NCBI RefSeq assembly: GCF_900103445.1
Contig: NZ_FNHS01000004.1
Span: forward strand, 1 to 64,000
Direction: 5' to 3'
Length of the DNA: 64,000 nucleotides
From: Methylobacterium phyllostachyos
GTDB lineage: Bacteria; Pseudomonadota; Alphaproteobacteria; Rhizobiales; Beijerinckiaceae
Made by a program: the position numbers and the translations under genes. Positions 56,229 through 64,000 of this stretch are shown here, one piece after another. Below the pieces are notes generated by a model. The model was given only the letters and a program-made list of their open reading frames with translations, was not told the DNA's origin and searched no databases. Within the stretch, counting starts at the first letter, position 1; each line of letters opens with the position of its first letter.

Positions 56229-58130
56229 TCAATACTCGCCGCCGATGGCCCGGCGCAGGGCCGTCGCATCAACCTTTACGCCCGCGTTCTTCTGGACCTC
56301 GGTGATGTACTCGGACAGCACGTCGTCGGCGAGGGCGGCCTGAAAGTTCTGGCTGATCGTCCGGTCGCTCGGGCTGTCGGCCATGAAGGCCGGCATCGTC
56401 GCGGAGGTCACCTTGAACACCGCGCGGGAATCCTTCGCCGCCGCGGTGCCGGCCTTGCCCACCGGCGTCGCGAAGATCAGGTTGACGTCGTCCGTCGTCA
56501 GCATGTCCTTAGCTTGGTTGCGCGACAGATCCTGCACCTCCTGCAGGTTGACGCCGACCTCCTTGGCGACGTCCTCCATGGACTCGCCTTTGTTGACCTT
56601 CTCGACCAGCTCGCGCCCCTTCGCCTGAAGGCGCTTGGCGATCTCGGTCGCGGTCCAGCCGGCCTGCACGCCGTCCTTCACCTGCTCGAGCGGCTTATCG
56701 TGCGCCGGATCGATGTTGGTCACGTCGTACCAAACGTAGCCGCCGGCCTTGGTGCGCAGGGGCTCGTTGTCGCCACCGATCTCGGCGCGGAACAGGGCCG
56801 GCAGCGTGGTGTCGGGATCCGGAATGTCGGTGACCTTCTTGCCCTCGGGATCCTTGCCGTTCGGATCCACGGCCTTGACCGTGATCAGCTTGAGGCCGCG
56901 CTCGGTCGCAATGTCGGCGAGCGGCTTGGCGCCGGCGCGCTGGTCCTCGATCGCGTCGCGCGTCGTCTCCATGGCGTCGCGGGCACGAGCGAGGGCCAAG
57001 CCGTTGCGGATCTCGCCTTCGACCTGCTCGAACGGCTTCACCGTCCCCGGCTCGATCTTGGTCACGCGCAGGAGCACCGTGCCGAAGCGGCCCTGGACCG
57101 GCTGGCTCACGCCGCCCTCCGGCAGCGCGAAGGCGGCGTCCGCCACCGTCGTGTCGAACAGCTCGGGCTTGCTGAGCGTCCCGAGGGTCAGGTCCTTGTC
57201 GTCGGTGCCCCGCTCCGTCGCGATGGCCTCGAAGGTCTTGGAGCCGTCCTCGATCGCCTTGCGGGCCGCCTCGGCGGCGGCGTGATCCGGGAAGACGATC
57301 TGCTGGATCGTGCGCTTCTCGGGAGTACCGAAACGCTCCTTGTTGAGAGCGTAGGCGGCGCGGGCATCGGCGTCGCTGATGGCGTCGGGCTTGGCCATCG
57401 CCACTGGATCGACCACCAGCAGGCTTGCGGACCGAAATTCAGGCGCGCGAAAACCCGACTTGTTGGCCTCGTACCAAGTCTTCAGCTCGTCCTCGGTCGG
57501 GTCCGGGATCTGGCCGGCGGTCGAGGGGGTCAGCATCAGGTAGGCGGCGCCGCGGCGCTCGGTCGTGTAGCGGTGGACGGCCTCGCGCAGGGCTACTGGC
57601 ACGTGCAGATCGGACGAGACGGCCTCGGCGAGCTGAAGCCGCGCGATCACCGCGCGCTGCTCGCGCACGAACATCCCTTCGTTCAAGCCGGCGCGCTGCA
57701 ATGTCTGGTAAAAGAGCTGCGGCTCGAACTGGCCCTGTGCGTTCTGGAAGCTCTTCTCGTCGTGGATCGCGCGGATTACCGCAGAATCCGGCACGGCGAG
57801 GCCGAGATCATGCGTCTTCTGGTCGAGGGCCGCCTCGGTGATCAGCTGGGCCATGACCTGCCGGTCGAGGCCGAGCATCCGCGCCTGATCGGGGGTGAGC
57901 GCCCGCTTCAGCTGCGCCTGATAACGCTGGATCTGGTTCTGGTAGGCTTGGCGCACCTGCTCGGTGGTGATCGGCGTGCTGCCGACAGTCGCCACGTTGT
58001 TGCTGGTGCCGCCGCGGAAGAACTCCTCCACGCCGAAGATGCCCACGCCCGCGATCAGCAGGGTGAAGATGATCGTCAACACGATCTTACCGAGCCAATG
58101 CTGGCTGGCGTTGCGGATGCCCTGAAGCAT
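56229..58130 (-). CDS. ppiD: Periplasmic peptidyl-prolyl isomerase PpiD (SurA-N/parvulin type)
   Basis: A 633-residue inner-membrane-anchored chaperone for outer-membrane and secreted proteins. It begins MLQGIRNASQHWLGKIVLTIIFTLLIAGVGIFGVEEFF, with one N-terminal helix, and continues with a SurA-N-like domain (VGSTPITTEQVRQAYQNQIQRYQ) and a parvulin-like PPIC domain in the region KRTIQQIVFPDHAAAEAARKAIEDG and GVSQPVQGRFGTVLLRVTKIEPG. The start is the ATG at 58130; the frame is open far upstream but overlaps tpiA on the other strand. It is the first gene of ppiD-trpE-trpG-trpD-trpC-moaC-moeA and divergent from tpiA. Confidence 0.93.
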   Translation of the reverse strand: MLQGIRNASQHWLGKIVLTIIFTLLIAGVGIFGVEEFFRGGTSNNVATVGSTPITTEQVRQAYQNQIQRYQAQLKRALTPDQARMLGLDRQVMAQLITEAALDQKTHDLGLAVPDSAVIRAIHDEKSFQNAQGQFEPQLFYQTLQRAGLNEGMFVREQRAVIARLQLAEAVSSDLHVPVALREAVHRYTTERRGAAYLMLTPSTAGQIPDPTEDELKTWYEANKSGFRAPEFRSASLLVVDPVAMAKPDAISDADARAAYALNKERFGTPEKRTIQQIVFPDHAAAEAARKAIEDGSKTFEAIATERGTDDKDLTLGTLSKPELFDTTVADAAFALPEGGVSQPVQGRFGTVLLRVTKIEPGTVKPFEQVEGEIRNGLALARARDAMETTRDAIEDQRAGAKPLADIATERGLKLITVKAVDPNGKDPEGKKVTDIPDPDTTLPALFRAEIGGDNEPLRTKAGGYVWYDVTNIDPAHDKPLEQVKDGVQAGWTATEIAKRLQAKGRELVEKVNKGESMEDVAKEVGVNLQEVQDLSRNQAKDMLTTDDVNLIFATPVGKAGTAAAKDSRAVFKVTSATMPAFMADSPSDRTISQNFQAALADDVLSEYITEVQKNAGVKVDATALRRAIGGEY

Positions 58131-58314
58131 GGTTTGCGATCGGATACCTGCGGCGGCCACCCCGTTGCCGGAACGGCGCTTGCCTGAAAGCCGACCGCGA
58201 TAGACCATTCGCGTCCACAGGCAAAGGCTCGGCTGTCTGCGCGGTTTGCGCGCCCAAGCTCCCTCTGGTACGGCCGCGACAACTTGCGAACGGCAGAGCG
58301 AGGCGGGGACGGGA

Positions 58315-59076
58315 ATGACGCAGTCGGGGCGCAGGCCGCTGGTCGCCGGCAACTGGAAGATGAACGGCACGCGGGCGTCGATCCAGGTGGTTGAGGCAAT
58401 CCGCGACGGTCTCTCGCCGGAGCTGGCCAGCCGCATCGACGTGCTGATCTGCCCGCCCGCGACACTGATCAGCGCCTGCGTGGCAGCTGCTGCCGGCTCG
58501 CCCATCGCCATCGGCGGCCAGAACCTGCACGCCCGGCCGAGCGGGGCCTTCACCGGCTCGATCTCGGCCGAGATGCTGGCCGATCTCGGTGCCCGCTACG
58601 TGATCGTCGGCCATTCCGAGCGGCGGGCCTATCACCACGAGACCGACGACGGCGTTCACGCCAAGGCGCTCGGCGCCCGGCGGGCCGGCCTGTGCGGAAT
58701 CATCTGCGTGGGCGAGACCATCGAGGAGCGCGAGCAGGGCCGCGCGCTGGACATTGTCCGCGCCCAGCTCGCCATCGGCCTGCCGAAGGGCGCGACCGCA
58801 GCCGACACGGTGATCGCCTATGAGCCGGTCTGGGCGATCGGCTCCGGCCGGACCCCGACCCCGCGCGATATCGCCGAGGTCCACGCCTCGCTCCGCGAGA
58901 TGCTCGACAAGCTCGTGGGCGACGAGGCGCAAAAGATCCGCATCCTCTACGGCGGCTCCGTGAAGCCCGGCAACGCGCGTGAGCTCTTGTCTGTGGAGAA
59001 TGTCGACGGGGCGCTGGTCGGCGGCGCGAGCCTCGTGGCCGAGGATTTTCTCGGGATCTGCGCCGCCTACGCGTAA
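58315..59076 (+). CDS. tpiA: Triose-phosphate isomerase
   Basis: A 253-residue glycolytic and gluconeogenic barrel enzyme that interconverts glyceraldehyde-3-phosphate and dihydroxyacetone phosphate. The catalytic Lys is in [10 protein letters not shown], His in [12 protein letters not shown], and Glu in [13 protein letters not shown]. The phosphate loop is [10 protein letters not shown]. The ATG at 58315 has GGGA just upstream (GGGGACGGGA). It is divergent from ppiD, the usual order in Rhizobiales. Confidence 0.98.
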   Translation: MTQSGRRPLVAGNWKMNGTRASIQVVEAIRDGLSPELASRIDVLICPPATLISACVAAAAGSPIAIGGQNLHARPSGAFTGSISAEMLADLGARYVIVGHSERRAYHHETDDGVHAKALGARRAGLCGIICVGETIEEREQGRALDIVRAQLAIGLPKGATAADTVIAYEPVWAIGSGRTPTPRDIAEVHASLREMLDKLVGDEAQKIRILYGGSVKPGNARELLSVENVDGALVGGASLVAEDFLGICAAYA

Positions 59077-59161
59077 GGCCGGGCGGTCCCCATCAGGGTT
59101 CTCGGCGCTGTCACACGATCCTGTTTAACGGTCGTGGTGTTCCACCACCGCGATTCGGACC

Positions 59162-60073
59162 ATGACGGACGATCTTTCTACCGCCGACCCCAAGCTGTTG
59201 GATACGATCCGCCGCGAGATCCTCGACAGCTATGATGAGGAGATTGAGCTCGGCTTCGAGGACGATCGTCTCGATAGTCTCGACGGGGGCACGGAATCCG
59301 GCCTCGACCGCCGGTTCTACTTCCGGGAATTGCTGCGCCTCCAGCACGAGCTGGTCCGGCTCCAAGACTGGGTGCAGCACAAGAAGCTGCGTGTGGTCGT
59401 GCTGTTCGAGGGGCGCGATTCCGCCGGCAAGGGCGGGGTGATCAAGCGGATCACCCAACGCCTCAACCCGCGCGTCTGCCGGGTCGCGGCTTTGCCCGCG
59501 CCGAACGAGCGCGAGCGCACGCAATGGTATTTCCAGCGCTACATCGCCCACCTGCCCGCTGGCGGCGAGATCGTGCTGTTCGACCGGTCCTGGTACAACC
59601 GCGCCGGCGTGGAGCGCGTCATGGGCTTCTGCACCGAGACGGACGTGGAGGAGTTCTTCCGCTCCGTCCCCGAATTCGAGCGGATGCTGGTCCGCTCGGG
59701 CATCATTCTGCTGAAGTACTGGTTCTCGATCACCGACGAGGAGCAGGCGATGCGCTTCAACATGCGCATCACGGACCCGCTGAAACAGTGGAAGCTCTCG
59801 CCGATGGACGTCGAATCCCGTCGGCGGTGGGAGGATTACACGCGCGCCAAAGAAGACATGCTGACGCGCACGCACATCCCCGAGGCGCCCTGGTGGGTGG
59901 TCGAGGCGGTGGATAAGAAGCGGGCGCGGCTCAACTGCATCAGCCATCTGCTGGAGCAGATCCCCTACGGCGAAGTCGAGCACCCGCCCGTGCAGTTGCC
60001 CGACCGGGTCCGGCACGCGGACTACATCCGCGCGCCGATCCCCCCGGAGATGCACGTTCCGGCCAAGTACTGA
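59162..60073 (+). CDS. ppk2: Polyphosphate kinase 2
   Basis: A 303-residue PPK2-family kinase that moves phosphate between polyphosphate and nucleotides. Walker A is VVLFEGRDSAGKGGVIKRI, the lid region is PNERERTQWYFQRYI, and Walker B is IVLFDRSWYNRAGVERVMGFC. The segment KYWFSITDEEQAMRFNMRITDPLKQWKLSPMD is also a family mark. The single-domain form suggests use of a nucleoside di- or monophosphate, not told from sequence. It is monocistronic and converges on the NTF2-like gene. Confidence 0.95.
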   Translation: MTDDLSTADPKLLDTIRREILDSYDEEIELGFEDDRLDSLDGGTESGLDRRFYFRELLRLQHELVRLQDWVQHKKLRVVVLFEGRDSAGKGGVIKRITQRLNPRVCRVAALPAPNERERTQWYFQRYIAHLPAGGEIVLFDRSWYNRAGVERVMGFCTETDVEEFFRSVPEFERMLVRSGIILLKYWFSITDEEQAMRFNMRITDPLKQWKLSPMDVESRRRWEDYTRAKEDMLTRTHIPEAPWWVVEAVDKKRARLNCISHLLEQIPYGEVEHPPVQLPDRVRHADYIRAPIPPEMHVPAKY

Positions 60074-60082
60074 ACGCCGCCC

Positions 60083-60532
60083 TCAGATCTTGAAGGCCTG
60101 ACGCGCGAGCAGGCGCCAGCGATCTCCATCGCGGTGCCAGACCTGCATCACGCCGATATGCACCGGGGCGGACTTGCCGTCCGTCACCACCTCACCGGTG
60201 AAGACGTGGCGGGCGATCGCGTCATCGCCCACCACCGAGGCCGAGCGGTCCGACAGGGTGATGCTCGGGAAGGTCTGGCGCTTGCTGGCGAGCGGCGCGA
60301 TGAAAGCCTTCTTGTCCTGCACGAGGCCGCTCGAATGGCCGTAGCTGAGCCCGTCGAGGGTCAGCGCGTCAAGAGCGGCGCCGTCGCTAGCCAGTATGGC
60401 CTTGGTCAGGGCATCCACCTGCGCCTCGACAACGGCCTTCTGGTCCTGGGGCTGCTCGGCGGCGAAGGCCGGCGCCATCAGCGTGGAGGTGACGAGAGCA
60501 GCGGCGAGCGCGGCGCGGCGTGAGATCGGCAT
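60083..60532 (-). CDS. Secreted NTF2-like (DUF4440/SnoaL-like) protein
   Basis: A 149-residue protein with a twin-arginine-like signal (MPISRRAALAAALVTSTLMAPAFA) and an NTF2-like fold: VEAQVDALTKAILASDGAALDALTLDGLSYGHSSGLVQDKKAFI, followed by MQVWHRDGDRWRLLARQAFKI, the usual ending of DUF4440 domains. Such domains may bind a small ligand or be enzymes; nothing here decides. The ATG at 60532 is chosen because it gives the signal peptide. It lies 9 bases from the ppk2 stop and converges on it. Confidence 0.88.
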   Translation of the reverse strand: MPISRRAALAAALVTSTLMAPAFAAEQPQDQKAVVEAQVDALTKAILASDGAALDALTLDGLSYGHSSGLVQDKKAFIAPLASKRQTFPSITLSDRSASVVGDDAIARHVFTGEVVTDGKSAPVHIGVMQVWHRDGDRWRLLARQAFKI

Positions 60533-60793
60533 GGCGTCCTCCCGGGCGGGACGGTGGATTGGCGGCTCCGTCCTCGGCGCGAAGCAGAGCATAGCCGATC
60601 GCCCGGCGCGAGGGGCAGGACTGACAGGCGAGGCCCGATCATCGAGTTGGCGCCGGTTCCCGATTGGTGTATGCGCCCGGGATCATTTGCGGCTGTTGTC
60701 CTGGGCATCGGCCGCCTGCGCGCCCGCCTTCCGGTCCCCGCGGCCGGCCCTCGGGGAGCGACGCGCGGATCAGCTTACGCTTCCGGAACACCG

Positions 60794-61270
60794 ATGCAGA
60801 CCGTCCTGATCGTCGTCCACCTCATCATCGTGCTCGCGCTGATCGGCGTCGTGCTGCTCCAGCGCTCCGAGGGCGGCCTCGGGCTCGGCGGCGGGGGGAG
60901 CGGCGGCGTGGCCGGCTTCATGACCGGCCGCGGCCAAGCCAACGCCCTGACGCGGGCCACCGCGATCCTGGCGGCCCTGTTCTTCGCCACGAGCCTGTTG
61001 CTCGCCGTCCTCTCGCACCGCTCGCAGGCGCCGAAGTCGATCCTCGACACCGGCGCGCCGCAGAGCGCGGGCCAGCCGGCCAAGCAGCCGACCGGCGCGG
61101 ACAACCTGCTCGACACGCTGCGCCAGCAGCAGGACCGGGTGCCCGCCACGGCGCCGGCCCAGCCCGCTCCGGCTCAGCCTGCCCCGACCCAGTCCGTCCC
61201 TGCTCAGCCCGCCCCTGTCCAGCCCGCTCCGGCCCAACCGGCGGTGCCGGACGCGCCGCAATCGCGCTAA
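60794..61270 (+). CDS. secG: Protein-export membrane protein SecG
   Basis: A 158-residue subunit of the SecYEG channel. It has two membrane helices (VLIVVHLIIVLALIGVVLLQRSEGGLG and ATAILAALFFATSLLLAVL) with GLGGGGSGGVAGFMTGRGQANALTRAT between, typical of SecG. The C-terminal tail of about 75 residues is unusually long and made of Ala-Pro-Gln repeats (PAQPAPAQPAP type), a form common in alphaproteobacteria. The ATG at 60794 has GGAA upstream. It precedes pyrG by 143 bases, as in many relatives. Confidence 0.95.
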   Translation: MQTVLIVVHLIIVLALIGVVLLQRSEGGLGLGGGGSGGVAGFMTGRGQANALTRATAILAALFFATSLLLAVLSHRSQAPKSILDTGAPQSAGQPAKQPTGADNLLDTLRQQQDRVPATAPAQPAPAQPAPTQSVPAQPAPVQPAPAQPAVPDAPQSR

Positions 61271-61302
61271 CCGCGCGACCCGGCGACTCACGCGAGCCCT
61301 GA

Positions 61303-63042
<1,740 letters not shown>

Positions 63043-63045
63043 GGC

Positions 63046-63077
63046 CGCGGCGGCGCGCCGCTTCTCGCGCCGCCGCG
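63046..63077. other. Perfect 12-bp hairpin between pyrG and holC
   Basis: CGCGGCGGCGCG at 63046-63057 is matched by CGCGCCGCCGCG at 63066-63077 with an 8-base loop. It begins three bases after the pyrG stop. There is no T run, so it is not a standard terminator, but its strength is likely to affect transcription or the 3' end of the pyrG mRNA. Confidence 0.65.
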
Positions 63078-63100
63078 TGGGACCCTATATGGGTGCGGCC

Positions 63101-63553
63101 GTGACCGAAATTTTGTTCTACCACATGCAGCGACAGCCCCTGGAAAAGGTGCTGCCGAACCTCGTCGAGCGCTCCCTCGACCGCGGCTGGCAGGCCGCGG
63201 TCCAGGCCGCCACCGAGGAGCGTCTGCAGGCGCTCGACGATCACCTCTGGACGTATTCCGACGAAAGCTTCCTGCCGCACGGCACCGACCGCGAGCCCGA
63301 CGCGGGAAGCCAGCCGGTGGTGCTGACCCTGCGGGACGTGAATCCCAACGCGGCCTCGATCCGCTTCCTCGTGGAGGGCGCCGACCTGCCGCCGGATGCG
63401 GACGCTTACGAGCGGATCTGCATCCTGTTCGACGGGACCGATCAGGACGCCCTGCTGCGCGCCCGCGAGCAGTGGAAGCAAGCCAAGGAGGCCGGCCACA
63501 CGGTCGCCTACTGGCAGCAGGACGATTCGGGCCGCTGGAACAAGAAGGCGTGA
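63101..63553 (+). CDS. holC: DNA polymerase III chi subunit
   Basis: A 150-residue protein with the HolC start TEILFYHMQRQPLEKVLPNLVERSLDRGWQAAVQA, then the ALDDHLWTYSDESFLPHGTD segment and YERICILFDGTDQDALLRAREQWKQAKEAGHTVAYWQQ, all family marks. The chi subunit links the clamp loader to SSB. The GTG at 63101 gives the common start; ATG at 63089 is also in frame. Its stop overlaps the start of the next gene. Confidence 0.94.
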   Translation: MTEILFYHMQRQPLEKVLPNLVERSLDRGWQAAVQAATEERLQALDDHLWTYSDESFLPHGTDREPDAGSQPVVLTLRDVNPNAASIRFLVEGADLPPDADAYERICILFDGTDQDALLRAREQWKQAKEAGHTVAYWQQDDSGRWNKKA

Positions 63554-64000
63554 CCGTGACCCTCAGCAAACGTCTCACCGGCGCCGCGCTCGGCCTCGCT
63601 CTGGCGTTGGGCTCAGCCCCGCCGCTTAGCGCCCAGGATGCCCCGCACGGCCATGCCCAGACGGAGGCGAAGCAGGCTCCGCGTGGCCCGGAGGGGCGCC
63701 GCCTGCCACCGGACTCGGTGACGCAGCAGAGCATTACGCTGCCGGACGGCCGGACCCTCGCCTTCACCGCCACCGCGGGAAGCCTGCCGCTGGTCGACGA
63801 ATCCGGCAAGCTTCAGGCCGAGATCGCCTACGTGGCCTACACGATGGCGCCGGAGGCCGGGCAAACCCGTCCTGTCACCTTCGCGGTCAACGGCGGCCCC
63901 GGCGCAGCCTCGGCCTATCTGAACATTGGGGCGATCGGCCCCTGGCGACTGCCCACGGGCAGCGGCAGCATCAGCCCGTCGCAAGCAGTGGCGCTCACCC
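63550..64000 (+). CDS. S10-family serine carboxypeptidase-like protein, N-terminal part
   Basis: The first 150 residues of a secreted protein that runs off the right edge. A signal peptide (LTGAALGLALALGSAPPLSA) is followed by a linker and SVTQQSITLPDGRTLAFTATAGSLPLVDESGKLQAEIAYVAYTM. Then RPVTFAVNGGPGAASAYLNIGAIGPWR has the GGPGAAS turn of peptidase S10 enzymes, where the oxyanion hole forms. The active Ser lies beyond the window. The GTG at 63550 overlaps the holC stop by four bases (GTGA); GTG at 63556 is an alternative. Confidence 0.88.
   Translation, partial: MTVTLSKRLTGAALGLALALGSAPPLSAQDAPHGHAQTEAKQAPRGPEGRRLPPDSVTQQSITLPDGRTLAFTATAGSLPLVDESGKLQAEIAYVAYTMAPEAGQTRPVTFAVNGGPGAASAYLNIGAIGPWRLPTGSGSISPSQAVALT

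Noticed and set aside
56225..56272. Longer TrpE start at 56272 and a trp leader peptide
   Set aside because: The upstream extension lies inside the ppiD coding end and there is no run of Trp codons; the ATG at 56224 gives the normal start.

Overview
The window is high-GC chromosomal DNA from an alphaproteobacterium, most likely a member of the Hyphomicrobiales close to Methylobacterium. This placement is an inference. It rests on a ChvG/ChvI two-component pair joined to a short HPr kinase and an EIIA-Man protein, a very-long-chain fatty acid lipid A (lpxXL-type) gene cluster, an alphaproteobacterial PutA, a ppiD-trp-moaC-moeA gene string divergent from tpiA, and the general gene style. There is no phage, CRISPR array or intact insertion sequence. 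Most of the window is housekeeping sequence with tightly packed, often ATGA-overlapping genes.

Layout. 1-2.0 kb: the start of a TonB-dependent receptor, about 1.1 kb with no recognisable gene, then tRNA-Gly(GCC). 2.0-11.2 kb: small metabolic genes (NUDIX, FAH-family hydrolase, FAD-linked 2-hydroxyacid dehydrogenase, DUF2218), the large bifunctional putA, a secreted protein and a saccharopine-dehydrogenase-like reductase. 11.2-14.5 kb: a clearly AT-richer segment with three genes for surface-sugar modification (epimerase, sugar C-methyltransferase-like enzyme, glycosyltransferase), probably acquired by transfer. 14.8-16.8 kb: a frameshifted DUF1194 gene, a small membrane protein and a DUF1223 protein. 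16.8-21.3 kb: a ketosynthase, ketoreductase, SH3 protein, alcohol-dehydrogenase-like reductase and acyltransferase operon that should make the very long acyl chain of lipid A and attach it. 21.4-30.4 kb: amidohydrolase, TerB-like, CYTH-CHAD, selB standing alone, a methyltransferase and a glycosyltransferase.

30.7-42.9 kb: an SGNH hydrolase, then hslV and hslU on the same strand but separated by a chemoreceptor and a SulP transporter, then a DMT exporter; convergent to these, chvI-chvG-hprK-EIIA, which links envelope/acid sensing to the regulatory PTS; then a HugZ-like protein. 43-50.3 kb: lepA, a c-type cytochrome, a PQQ sorbosone-dehydrogenase-like protein, a UGM-like flavoprotein and a GT-C-type membrane protein. 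50.3-58.1 kb: ppiD-trpE-trpG-trpD-trpC-moaC-moeA, a seven-gene string joining periplasmic folding, tryptophan synthesis and molybdopterin synthesis. 58.3-64 kb: tpiA, ppk2, an NTF2-like protein, secG, pyrG, holC and the start of an S10-type peptidase.

No wholly new system is evident. The points most worth a second look are the AT-rich sugar island, the split hslV/hslU pair, the partial lipid A acyl-chain operon without acpXL/fabZ, the isolated selB, the regulatory-PTS block without HPr, and the GT-C protein with an AglB-like DHH motif but no WWDYG motif.
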